From contig NZ_FNDP01000005.1 of assembly GCF_900100545.1 (NCBI RefSeq), positions 1 to 64,000 on the forward strand: a stretch of 64,000 nucleotides of DNA, read 5' to 3'. Position 1 is the stretch's first letter. Every line of letters begins with the position of its first letter. The translations under genes and the position numbers were made by a program. Source of the stretch: Pseudobutyrivibrio sp. 49. GTDB taxonomy: Bacteria > Bacillota > Clostridia > Lachnospirales > Lachnospiraceae. Positions 34,772 through 43,354 of this stretch are shown one piece after another. Under the pieces are notes generated by a model. The model was not told where the DNA came from. It made no database searches and saw only the letters and a program-made list of their open reading frames with translations.

Positions 34772-35602
34772 TTATTCTATTGGTATTGTAGTCTGCACCT
34801 GCAAAAACTCGCCATCTACCTCATGGCTAACACATAGTCGTTTCTGCCATACAACTCCCTTATTTTTCATTCCATTGTCTTTCAGGATTTTGAGTGGCTC
34901 AGATAAATCCCATACCTTATCACTCAGCTTCCCTGATTCATCATAGTCTGTTGGAATGGCATGTTCATATACAAAACACTTTACTCCGCCCACAACCATT
35001 ATTTCATTATTAGGGTTATTGCTGGCTTCTTTGTAAATGATGTTTGAAAAAGGCTGCACAGCGCCCCAAAGGCGCTCGAAATTTCCTTCCTCTAGCCTAT
35101 CGCAATTACGGTCCTTCAATTTCACATACTGTGTAATATTCATACTGAAATTGTCTTTCCATACAGGATTCTTAACAGATTCTTTATGCTCGAAGGATTT
35201 TGGATATACAAAATAGGATACCGGCACTTCTGCAATTCTCCAGCCTCTATTGTTTGCGATGTTTTCGATAGCAAATGATGTATCCTCTATTTGCTCTAGG
35301 AATAATTCCATCTGCTCCAGTTCCTGTCTCTTTTCCTCGCAGGCTTTTTTATAGATATTAAGTCTTTCTTCGAGACTGGCATGCTCTTGGATTCCCTTAG
35401 CATCCTCTAAGGATACCCCCATCCTGCTTAGCTGCTGGTATTCCATAAAATGGGTCACCTGATAGTCAGCATAGTATCTGTAGGACCTGTCGTCCTTCCA
35501 AGCCGGTGATACTAATCCCTTCTTTTCATAAAACTTGAGAAATTCAGGAGAGACTCCCACTTTTTTGGAATAATCTCCGATTGATAAGAATCTTTTTTTC
35601 AT
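34772..35602 (-). CDS. MerR-family transcriptional regulator
   Basis: A 276-residue regulator from the ATG at 35602; an open frame of 19 upstream codons lacks a ribosome site. The N-terminal winged HTH reads FLSIGDYSKKVGVSPEFLKFYEKKGLV, a coiled dimer helix covers ~75-115, and a C-terminal effector domain of ~150 residues is not identified. It diverges from the secreted esterase, whose promoter has a MerR-type 19-bp spacer, so it most likely activates that gene in response to a small molecule. Confidence 0.88.
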   Translation of the reverse strand: MKKRFLSIGDYSKKVGVSPEFLKFYEKKGLVSPAWKDDRSYRYYADYQVTHFMEYQQLSRMGVSLEDAKGIQEHASLEERLNIYKKACEEKRQELEQMELFLEQIEDTSFAIENIANNRGWRIAEVPVSYFVYPKSFEHKESVKNPVWKDNFSMNITQYVKLKDRNCDRLEEGNFERLWGAVQPFSNIIYKEASNNPNNEIMVVGGVKCFVYEHAIPTDYDESGKLSDKVWDLSEPLKILKDNGMKNKGVVWQKRLCVSHEVDGEFLQVQTTIPIE

Positions 35603-35674
35603 TTCTTTTCCTCTAAAATGATGATTCACAATTATATCGGCAATTTTACTAAAATTCAATTAGCGTATTTTTAG

Positions 35675-35705
35675 TTGCATGGTAGTTACTACCACCCCCT
35701 ATACT
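35675..35705 (+). promoter_or_regulatory. MerR-type promoter with 19-bp spacer for the esterase
   Basis: TTGCAT (35675-35680) and TATACT (35700-35705) are 19 bases apart, two more than normal sigma-A promoters. The spacer holds the dyad GGTAGttaCTACC (35681-35693). Overlong spacers twisted into shape by a bound regulator are the hallmark of MerR-controlled promoters, and a merR gene is divergent next to it. Confidence 0.75.
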
Positions 35706-35748
35706 CATCTCATAAAAACTTTTTGGGATGAAAAAGGAGAAGAAGAAA

Positions 35749-37446
35749 ATGAAAAAGAGGTTATCAAGAATTATGGCATCATCACTTGCCATTGCAATGG
35801 TTAGCAGCTCGAGTCTAACAGTATTGGCTGCTCCAGAAGCAACCATTAGCGTTGAAAAAGACGTAGCTGCTACATCACTTGTAAAACAGACACAATATGG
35901 TGCTGTTAAGGGAACCAGTACTGACACATGTAATGTATGGTATTCTATCCCATACGCTGCTGCACCTACAGGTGATTTAAGATGGGCAGCTCCTACTGCT
36001 CCTGCAAGCTGGACAACACCATTAGATTGCTCAAAACTTGGAAACAAAGCTATTCAGAGTGGAACTGATTATGCCACAGGCAAGACTGTTGTTTCTGGTT
36101 CTGAAGACTGTCTAAACCTTGATGTCTATGCTCCAGCCAATGCAGAAAATCTTCCAGTTATGGTTTATATCCACGGTGGAAACAATCAGACTGGAAGCTC
36201 AACAGAGATTGACGGTACTCAAATTACTGTAGATGAAAATTGCATCTATGTTTCTCTTAACTATCGTCTTGGAATTCTTGGATTTAATGCACTTCCAGCT
36301 TTCCATACAACAGAAGGCTCTACTGGCAACTATGCTATGTTAGATATCGCAATGGCTCTCGACTGGGTAAAAAATAACATTGCACAGTTCGGCGGAAATC
36401 CTAACAACATCACTGTATCTGGATTCTCTGCAGGTGGACGAGACGTAATGGCTATGCTTATCAGCCCACTTTTCGAAGGCAAATTTGATAAGGCTGTAGT
36501 TTACTCAGGTGGTATGACAGTCGCTGACAAGGATGAAAGTGCAGAAATCATGGCTAAAGCTGTTGCTCCTTTAGCAGTAGAGGATGGCTTATTTGCTGAT
36601 ATAGAAACAGCTAAAACATGGTTATTATCTAATGACCCAGCTGTAGTTACATACATGAAAGGAATCGGTGCTGACCGTCTCTGCCAGCTTATGTCAAACG
36701 CAGGCATCAGAATGAGCGTGTTCCCTCATTTATATGCTGATGATGTTGTCATTCCTTCAGAAGGCTTCAAGACAACTAAGTTCAACAATGTTCCTGTATT
36801 AATGCTTACAGGTGAGACAGAATTCAGTTTATTCTCTGCGTATGATGGATATTTCTCAGGCGCTGATATGAAGGCTTTTGATGCAAAAACTCAGGATCTT
36901 GCTAAATCATATTCTATTGAGTACGGTTCAGAAATGTACAGAATCTTCAATGCACAGTGCTCTGCTGAAGAAATGTATGGCAAATATAAAAACAACATGT
37001 ACCTCTGTCAGGTAAGATACGGTAGCAATAACAGTGCAACCAGAATACCATTAATGGGTTCCTTCCATGGAATATTTGTACCTATGCTTACAGATAATCA
37101 TTCTTACGGAAGCTTTGCTGATTTTAGCACCCCAGGCTACCAGAATATGGCACATGTATTTGATCAGTATCTCAGCAACTTTATTGCTACTGGCAATCCA
37201 AATGGCGCTGGCTTAGATAAGTGGAGCAATTGGACAAGCTCTAATCCTGTATCACTAGTCCTTGATGCTGATGCTAATAACGCTATTGTTTCTCTTGAAA
37301 ATGTATCTTCATCCTACGGAAAGATTATTGGTCAGATGAACTCAGACAATATTGTTTCAGATGATGTAAAGGACCTTATGGGTAAAAACGTTCTTAATGG
37401 AAGATGGTTCTCGTCAACCTTAGACAATTATTATAAGAATAAATAA
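35749..37446 (+). CDS. Secreted type-B carboxylesterase
   Basis: About 565 residues with a signal peptide ending near ...TVLAAPEA. Alpha/beta-hydrolase signatures of the pNB-esterase family are visible: SEDCLNLDVY, oxyanion region YIHGGNNQTG, nucleophile VSGFSAGGRD (Ser) and the histidine region SFHGIF. The start is taken at 35749 because AAGGAG is 9 bases before it. The in-frame ATG at 35728 has no ribosome site. The natural ester is unknown; acetyl or feruloyl groups on plant glycans are possible. A weak terminator follows. Confidence 0.9.
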   Translation: MKKRLSRIMASSLAIAMVSSSSLTVLAAPEATISVEKDVAATSLVKQTQYGAVKGTSTDTCNVWYSIPYAAAPTGDLRWAAPTAPASWTTPLDCSKLGNKAIQSGTDYATGKTVVSGSEDCLNLDVYAPANAENLPVMVYIHGGNNQTGSSTEIDGTQITVDENCIYVSLNYRLGILGFNALPAFHTTEGSTGNYAMLDIAMALDWVKNNIAQFGGNPNNITVSGFSAGGRDVMAMLISPLFEGKFDKAVVYSGGMTVADKDESAEIMAKAVAPLAVEDGLFADIETAKTWLLSNDPAVVTYMKGIGADRLCQLMSNAGIRMSVFPHLYADDVVIPSEGFKTTKFNNVPVLMLTGETEFSLFSAYDGYFSGADMKAFDAKTQDLAKSYSIEYGSEMYRIFNAQCSAEEMYGKYKNNMYLCQVRYGSNNSATRIPLMGSFHGIFVPMLTDNHSYGSFADFSTPGYQNMAHVFDQYLSNFIATGNPNGAGLDKWSNWTSSNPVSLVLDADANNAIVSLENVSSSYGKIIGQMNSDNIVSDDVKDLMGKNVLNGRWFSSTLDNYYKNK

Positions 37447-37452
37447 TATAAT

Positions 37453-37481
37453 AAGGGGTGGCACATAATGTACCGCCCCTT
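37453..37481 (+). terminator. Weak bidirectional terminator between esterase and MFS genes
   Basis: AAGGGGTGG (37453-37461) pairs with CCGCCCCTT (37473-37481), one T-G wobble, 11-base loop. Only short T-rich flanks lie on either side. It is placed between two convergent genes. Confidence 0.65.
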
Positions 37482-37487
37482 TATAGT

Positions 37488-38813
37488 TTATATGGCTTCC
37501 TCAATTGAATTAACTTCTACATCAGTTTCAACTGACTCTTCACATGATATAGCTGAAGCTGGTTCATCATCACTAAGAAGATATGCTTTTCTAGACATAA
37601 GCGCTGTTACAAGAAATGCTAAGACACCACTGATAATAAAGATAGTCTTAACAGATATTACAGTAACCACGGCACTAACTAAGAATGATGTTACTGGCAT
37701 AGCTGCAACACTAAACGCTGTCATAATAGCTGCTGCTCTGGCAATATATTTCTTCTCAACTTTTTTCATAAAGATAACACTAATCATTGAGTTAGCAATA
37801 GATATTATCATACCAGTAACTATTGATAATACTGATAATATTGCATATGTCACCCACTGATTCACATACAATGGTTGTAATGCCACCATAAGTATATAAT
37901 ATCCACTAATTATAATTCCCATTGCCCAGAATATAGCTACATTACCAATCTTCTTTGATACATATGGAAATACAACTGCACCCAAAAGCATACCTACTGT
38001 AAATGTAATTGAGAAAACTGATAATGCCTCTACCCCGCTGTGGAGGATTTCTTCTACCATAGGAGCCTGCAAACCATTAAGTGGGACTAACACTGAATTA
38101 AGGAATACTGCATACCATAAGAAGAACACAATAACTGCTTCCTTAGAAACATACTTAACACCTTCTGCAAGATCTGTTACATAATTCTTAACATTAAAGG
38201 CTACTTTTTCAGTAATTGTCTCCTTCGTATTTACGAATAATATTATTGCAGCTGAAATTATAAATGTAGCCATATCAATATATAATGCACCTGATATGCC
38301 AATAAGCGCTATAATTCCGGCAGCACAACCCAAACCAATAAGCTGAACAATTTGGGATAATGAATCCTTTAATGACATTCCAAATTCATACATTTCTTCT
38401 TCAAGAATGTTAGGCGTTATAGCAGTATTTGCAGGTCCTCTAAAAGCTTCTGCAGTTGAGATAGTAATTGTAGAAATAAGTAACATCCATGGCTGCAAAA
38501 GACCAAATAAAAATAGTGACGCAACGGCAGCCACAACTACAGCTCGAATCAAATCTGTCACTATCATTATTCTCTTTTTGTTTCTTCCCTCTACCCAGGC
38601 TCCAGCAAGTGGAGTCACTACCACTGTAGGAAGATTATTTATACCGAATATCAACGCAGACCATGCTGCTGAACTGGTAAGCTGATAAACGATCCAGGTG
38701 CTGGCAATTGCATCAATAGAATCACCAAATCTGTTAATAAGCGCCGCAAACATCATTTTAACGTATTCTTTTTGGGTGAATACGTCCTTGTAGCCAATCT
38801 TCTTGTTATCCAT
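37488..38813 (-). CDS. MFS transporter, drug/siderophore exporter type
   Basis: About 441 residues with roughly twelve membrane helices. The segments INRFGDSIDAIASTWIVYQLT and GAWVEGRNKKRIMIVTDLIRA (cytoplasmic loop 2-3 signature) are typical of the MFS_3 exporter group. The true start is MDNKKIGYKD at 38813, preceded by GGAGG; eighteen upstream codons are spurious. The substrate is unknown. The promoter at 38858-38886 serves it alone. Confidence 0.85.
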   Translation of the reverse strand: MDNKKIGYKDVFTQKEYVKMMFAALINRFGDSIDAIASTWIVYQLTSSAAWSALIFGINNLPTVVVTPLAGAWVEGRNKKRIMIVTDLIRAVVVAAVASLFLFGLLQPWMLLISTITISTAEAFRGPANTAITPNILEEEMYEFGMSLKDSLSQIVQLIGLGCAAGIIALIGISGALYIDMATFIISAAIILFVNTKETITEKVAFNVKNYVTDLAEGVKYVSKEAVIVFFLWYAVFLNSVLVPLNGLQAPMVEEILHSGVEALSVFSITFTVGMLLGAVVFPYVSKKIGNVAIFWAMGIIISGYYILMVALQPLYVNQWVTYAILSVLSIVTGMIISIANSMISVIFMKKVEKKYIARAAAIMTAFSVAAMPVTSFLVSAVVTVISVKTIFIISGVLAFLVTALMSRKAYLLSDDEPASAISCEESVETDVEVNSIEEAI

Positions 38814-38857
38814 TATTCTCCTCCGAATATAGCAGATATTGTCCGCATAGTACCCGA

Positions 38858-38886
38858 ATTGTACCATAATTGTTTAGTGCTTTAAA
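38858..38886 (-). promoter_or_regulatory. Promoter for the MFS transporter
   Basis: On the minus strand TTTAAA (38881-38886), a 17-base spacer and TACAAT (38858-38863) with an upstream TGG extended -10. Confidence 0.55.
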
Positions 38887-38920
38887 GTGTTATTCGTAAC
38901 ATAATAATGTTTTTCAGCAC

Positions 38921-38951
38921 AAAAAAGAGGCCATATCGCTATGACCTCTTT
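38921..38951 (-). terminator. Terminator of cstA
   Basis: On the minus strand AAAGAGG/CCTCTTT with an inner CATA/TATG extension around one mismatch and a 4-base loop, followed by TTTTTTG. Confidence 0.88.
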
Positions 38952-38995
38952 CTAACAAACTATTTAGTTCTGTTTATCTACTTCACCTGTCCTTT

Positions 38996-40456
38996 TTAGG
39001 TATGATGGAACAGATGGAAATGCTTAAAGAACTCATGATGTTCAGCAGTTGCATGGAAGAATAATCCTAAGAATACAAGTGCTGCTACAAGTCCGATTGG
39101 ATAAGCAATTGCCGTTGATAAATGTAAGCACTCTGGTGCGCAGAAGAAATATGTAACTGATACAGCTGACATAAATGTTGCTGGAACAACTGTAATCCAG
39201 TAATTCTTTGCATTCTTGTATAAGTACATTGATGCGGTCCAAAGAGCTATCATAGCAAGTGTCTGATTAGACCAGCTGAAGTATCTCCAGATTACACCGT
39301 AATTTAACTGGCTGATTAATGCGCCTGCTGCAAGAAGAGGTACGCATATGTATAAACGATTGCGATACTGCTTCTGCTCAATCTTGAACCAGTCTGCAAT
39401 AACAAGTCTTGCTGAACGGAAAGCTGTATCACCTGAAGTAATAGGGCATGCAATAACACCAAGCATTGCAAGGATGATACCAACGCCACCCATTGTCTTT
39501 GTACAGATATCATATACACAAGTTGCCTGACCATTTGCAAGCATCTCTGTTAATCCTACTGTCAATCCGCCAGTTCTAGCATAAACTGCACTACCTGCTG
39601 CTGCCCAAATAAGAGCGATAACACCTTCGCATACCATAGCGCCATAGAATACCATGTGGCTTTCCTTCTCTGTCTTACAGCAACGAGCCATAAGTGGAGA
39701 CTGTGTAGCATGGAAACCTGAAATAGCACCGCAGGCAACTGATACGAACATCATTGGCCAAATAGGTGTAGTTGATGGATGAAGATTTGCAAGCTCGATC
39801 TCAGGAATTGAGTATCCGTGAGTAAAGATACCAATTGCAACACCAACAGCCATTACTAAAAGACAAATACCAAATACTGGATAAAGCTTTCCAATAATCT
39901 TGTCGATTGGAATAAAGGTTGCTATGAAATAATAAACCAAAATAATAGCAAGCCAGAAATATGTATTAGTAAGAAGGCCGCTGCCTCCGTGATTACCAAT
40001 CAAAAGTGAAATAAGTCCTGCTGGTCCTACAGCAAATACTGTACCAACCATAACAAGAAGAACTACACTTAAAATTCGCATGATAGTCTTCATAACTTTT
40101 CCGAGATAAATACCTGTAAGCTCAGAAACACTTGCGCCGTCATGACGCATACTCATAAATCCTACTGAGAAATCATGAACACCACCTGCAAGAATAGTAC
40201 CAAGTGTAATCCAAAGGAATACTGAGGTACCCCACTGTGCACCTGCTAATGCGCCATAGATAGGTCCAAGTCCAGCAATATTTAGAAGCTGGATAAGGAA
40301 CAGCTTCCATTTAGGCATTACTACAAAATCAACACCATCGTTGATTCGTACCGCAGGAGTTTCTCTGTCGTCAGGGCCATAAATACCCTCGACAATTCTG
40401 CCATAAACAAAGTAGCCACCGATGAGTACTGCTAAACAAACTAGAAAGCTGATCAT
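38996..40456 (-). CDS. cstA: CstA-family transporter (carbon starvation protein)
   Basis: About 486 residues of membrane protein. CstA hallmarks are INDGVDFVVMPKWKLFLIQLLNIAGLGPIYGAL, GGVHDFSVGFMSMRHDG and the ATQSPLMARC motif. CstA/YjiY proteins import peptides or pyruvate. It is shorter than the E. coli form (~700), as usual for Firmicutes. Preferred start is 40456, nine bases after GGGGGTG; the ATG at 40474 has no ribosome site. It has a strong promoter with a dyad just downstream of its -10. Confidence 0.92.
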   Translation of the reverse strand: MISFLVCLAVLIGGYFVYGRIVEGIYGPDDRETPAVRINDGVDFVVMPKWKLFLIQLLNIAGLGPIYGALAGAQWGTSVFLWITLGTILAGGVHDFSVGFMSMRHDGASVSELTGIYLGKVMKTIMRILSVVLLVMVGTVFAVGPAGLISLLIGNHGGSGLLTNTYFWLAIILVYYFIATFIPIDKIIGKLYPVFGICLLVMAVGVAIGIFTHGYSIPEIELANLHPSTTPIWPMMFVSVACGAISGFHATQSPLMARCCKTEKESHMVFYGAMVCEGVIALIWAAAGSAVYARTGGLTVGLTEMLANGQATCVYDICTKTMGGVGIILAMLGVIACPITSGDTAFRSARLVIADWFKIEQKQYRNRLYICVPLLAAGALISQLNYGVIWRYFSWSNQTLAMIALWTASMYLYKNAKNYWITVVPATFMSAVSVTYFFCAPECLHLSTAIAYPIGLVAALVFLGLFFHATAEHHEFFKHFHLFHHT

Positions 40457-40484
40457 AAAAAAATTCACCCCCATTCATTTTAAC

Positions 40485-40497
40485 GTCCAAATTGGAC
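40485..40497 (-). promoter_or_regulatory. Palindrome in the cstA leader, possible operator
   Basis: GTCCAA, one base, TTGGAC: a perfect 6-1-6 dyad about 14 bases after the -10, where a bound repressor would block transcription. The regulator is unknown. Confidence 0.45.
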
Positions 40498-40510
40498 CCT
40501 TTTCAGCTTG

Positions 40511-40539
40511 ATTATAGTTCTCGTAAATTCACAGTTCAA
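40511..40539 (-). promoter_or_regulatory. Sigma-A promoter of cstA
   Basis: On the minus strand TTGAAC (40534-40539), 17-base spacer, perfect TATAAT (40511-40516), 55 bases before the start codon. Confidence 0.78.
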
Positions 40540-40570
40540 CAAAGCTGGTTAAAATTTCACAATAAATACA

Positions 40571-40601
40571 TAAAAGAGGCAAGAGCCTTTGCTCTTGCCT
40601 C
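40571..40601 (-). terminator. Terminator downstream of the chemoreceptor locus
   Basis: On the minus strand an 11-bp perfect stem GAGGCAAGAGC/GCTCTTGCCTC, 4-base loop, then TTTTATG. It starts 18 bases after the receptor stop codon. Confidence 0.9.
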
Positions 40602-40619
40602 AACTACAGCACTTATTAA

Positions 40620-42671
40620 TCAAACATTAAACTGATTAATAGCAATCTTCAAATCGCTGGCATTACGTTTTGTTTCCTCTGCCAAATCCTGCATTCCCTG
40701 AGATAACTCATCAGACTGAGTATTCTTTCCAAGGATGCTGGCAACACCTTCTGTATTTTCTGCAGAAGCATCATTGACTGATTCAATCTGCTTGGCAATC
40801 TCGTCAATGGATGCAGTCAGATTATCCATTACATCACCTATATCAGCCACTGCCTGCTTGATGGTTGATATACCCTCGTCGTAATGCTTGCTTTGTTCTG
40901 AGAACACCTCAAAACTTGCAATAACATCGTTCTTTATAAATTCAATAAGATTTGAAACCTGATTTCTTACGTTGCTTACAGATTCATTGCTGGCTGCAAC
41001 TATCTCTGTAATGTTCATGGCGGTTTCCTTGGACTGTTCTGCCAAAGCTCCGATTTCTCCAGCAACTACAGCAAAACCTCTACCTGCCTCACCTGCTCTT
41101 GCCGCCTCGATAGACGCATTAAGTGACAACAGATTTGTCTGGGAGGTGATTGACATAATATCCTCTGCAAGTACATTAATCTGTTCAACGGCCTTTAGGC
41201 TTTCAAGTGCCTCCTGCATAGATGCCATAGTCTCCTGAAGCATAGACATATTTTTCTGAATCTCTTCATCAATCTTATCATTAATCTCGGCTGCTGATTT
41301 TATTAACTCTTCGGAATCCTCCTGTCCCACTTCAACCTTCGTAGATACCTCATCAACCAAAGAAACAATATTCTCTATTTCTGCATGAACTGTTTCAATA
41401 GCTTCATTTGTCTCATTAATTTTTACTGCCAAATTATCGGCTATATCTTTATTCTCAGCGGTAATATTAGCTAATACCTTTGACGCATCATCCAAATTAC
41501 CTGCACTATCATCCATTACATTGCTGTATTCCTTGAACACACTCACGGCGCCTCGCAAGCTGAAAATTACTCGTTTAGTATCAGCTGCAAGCTTTCCTAT
41601 TTCATCCGCTCTCTTTTCAAATCCAGCAATTTCATTGTTATCACTTAAATCTAACGCTGCAACTTTCGCCAATGCCTCCTGTATCTTTGTAATTGGCTTA
41701 ATCATATGGCCAATTAATAATACTAGTAACAAACCAATCAAAATAATAATCACTAATCCGTTAATTATCATTTTGTTTGTTGTGGCATATGCCGGACCAT
41801 AAAACTCATTTGTGTCTGTTCCTACAAACAGCAGCCAGTCATTCGCTGGCAAGTACTCATAATATCCATACATAGGTCGATTAGTACCAACCTAGTTATA
41901 ACGAACAACTCCTTCTATTGTTTCATCGGTACCAGCCGACACATTTTCCATCACAGACAATACAGCAGGATTTTCTGGTGCTAATGTAATTTCTTCTGGG
42001 TTGTTGGAATAATAAACTACAGGATTTCTGATTCCTGTCAAAATGACATCCTGGTTATCTGCAAGATGAATTCCTTGTTCCAGCAAATCATAGAACTCTG
42101 TTTTATCTATTTCAACAGAACAATAGCCTGCTGGCTGACCATTATTTTTATATGATGAACGAGCAAAAACAAGGCTAATATCACCTGTAGCTGGAGATAC
42201 TGCTGTAACGCTATTATAAACTGTTTTTCCTTCAGTATTATAATAGAGTCCCTGAATCATCTTAATCAGCTCAGGGTCATTTTGATAGCCTATCATATCA
42301 GGTCGTGTATGGGTCAATACCTTTCCATTGTATTCCACATAGAATAAGCTTTTACTATTTGGAATTGCATTCATAAAATCTTTTGTATAAATCTCAGCAG
42401 CTTCCTGTATAGCCGGGTCATCTGGAAATTCCTTCAGTGATGACATCTCCTTTGAGATCATAAACCCATCTAGATATGCATACTGCTTTTGGGTATATGC
42501 ATCAAGACGTGCTGTAATTTGCTCAACAAATCCTGTCAAGGTTTTTTCTGCATTATCCTGCATCATATTGTACATGCTGTAAGATGCTATGAAATTCTGC
42601 ATAATTATGCCTATAGATGTAGCAATAATAATATATATAGTTATTCTTACTGACAGTTTCTTGAAACGCAT
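40620..42671 (-). pseudogene. Methyl-accepting chemotaxis protein interrupted by an in-frame TAG
   Basis: One continuous reading frame of 683 codons is broken only by a TAG at 41892-41894. Before it lie an N-terminal membrane helix (~10-30) and a dCache-type extracellular sensor. After it lie the end of that sensor (YGYYEYLPANDWLLFVGTD), a second helix, HAMP and a full signalling domain with the tip sequence TSQTNLLSLNASIEAARAGEAGRGFAVVA. The frame is identical on both sides and the six codons after the stop (VGTNRP) fit the domain. The ATG at 41873 has no ribosome site, so a separate C-terminal protein is unlikely. The start at 42671 follows GGAGG. Either a recent nonsense mutation, a sequencing error or read-through. 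Confidence 0.85.
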
Positions 42672-42810
42672 AAAAACCTCCCAACCCAATATAAATCACC
42701 CCATTACATCACTCCTAATATACCAAACAAATCCAAATAAATTGTTTATTAAATGTGTATTTTATTTTAAAAAAAACTAAGAAATGAATTTTTCTTGTCA
42801 TAAATAATTA

Positions 42811-42839
42811 AGGGCCAATGTGAATCTCACATTAGCCCT
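42811..42839 (-). terminator. Hairpin after the 42862-43224 gene
   Basis: AGGGC/GCCCT and AATGTGA/TCACATT stems separated by one mismatch, with a 3-base loop. On the minus strand the following bases are T-rich but not a clean run. Likely terminator, 22 bases after the stop. Confidence 0.65.
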
Positions 42840-42861
42840 CTATATAATCTAAATCTTTTTA

Positions 42862-43224
42862 TTAAGCAAATGCATCAAATCTGTTTCCTGCAAGTCCATA
42901 GGAATTGCCGATTCCTGCTTTGCTATAACCTGTGTTTGCGGTTCTAAACTGTGAAGCTATCTCGTTGAAAGCACTGGCAGTTTTTCTTCTCTGCTCCAAC
43001 ATTGCTGTCGGATCAATAAGTCTCTCCTTCTCAACTGGCTCAGTCTTTACAGTCGCATTAGGATACTGGACAGGGATAGCTCCATTTACACCAGCAGTGT
43101 TCTGTGTAACCTCCGCAGCAAAGACATCTGAAACCTCAGACTCATTTTCCACTGCATAGCTCATAGGCTGAACACTTGATGTAGACATATATGAATTTAC
43201 TCCACGAATAGGTGAAATAGCCAT
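42862..43224 (-). CDS. Small protein of unknown function with a structured leader
   Basis: 120 residues starting MAISPIRGVNS. The start is set by GGAGGG seven bases upstream. No signal peptide or membrane helix. The middle is acidic and Pro/Val-rich, then a helical stretch DPTAMLEQRRKTASAFNEIASQF, ending in Gly-rich GIGNSYGLAGNRFDAFA. The N- and C-terminal style recalls small flagellar or secreted helper proteins, but I recognise no family. Its ribosome site can be buried in a 9-bp hairpin (43230-43275). Confidence 0.7.
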   Translation of the reverse strand: MAISPIRGVNSYMSTSSVQPMSYAVENESEVSDVFAAEVTQNTAGVNGAIPVQYPNATVKTEPVEKERLIDPTAMLEQRRKTASAFNEIASQFRTANTGYSKAGIGNSYGLAGNRFDAFA

Positions 43225-43229
43225 ATAAA

Positions 43230-43275
43230 AACCCTCCATAGGTGACTACTACAATAGTATCATCTTTGGAGGGTT
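43230..43275 (-). promoter_or_regulatory. Leader hairpin masking the ribosome binding site
   Basis: In the minus-strand transcript AACCCTCCA (43267-43275 on the plus strand reads TGGAGGGTT) pairs perfectly over 9 bp with TGGAGGGTT (43230-43238). The second arm is the ribosome site of the 42862-43224 gene and runs into TTTTT. The 28-base loop has a minor ACTA/TAGT stem. It could switch translation, or act as an attenuator because the stem plus T-run resembles a terminator. Confidence 0.55.
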
Positions 43276-43289
43276 GAAAACGAAAATAC

Positions 43290-43316
43290 ACAAAGAATAG
43301 ATAGTAAATTCTTTGT
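43290..43316 (-). terminator. Possible terminator after sufB
   Basis: ACAAAGAAT/ATTCTTTGT, 9-bp perfect stem, 9-base loop. The T-rich tail on the minus strand is imperfect. On the plus strand it is followed by TTTTTT, but no plus-strand gene precedes it. Probably the end of sufCB. Confidence 0.5.
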
Positions 43317-43354
43317 TTTTTCACTAAGAAACAAATTGTATTTTGTTGTCGCTT

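Noticed and set aside
40620-41873. A separate C-terminal chemoreceptor gene starting at 41873
   Set aside because: The frame continues upstream through one stop into the sensor domain, and the ATG has no ribosome binding site. One broken gene is the simpler reading.
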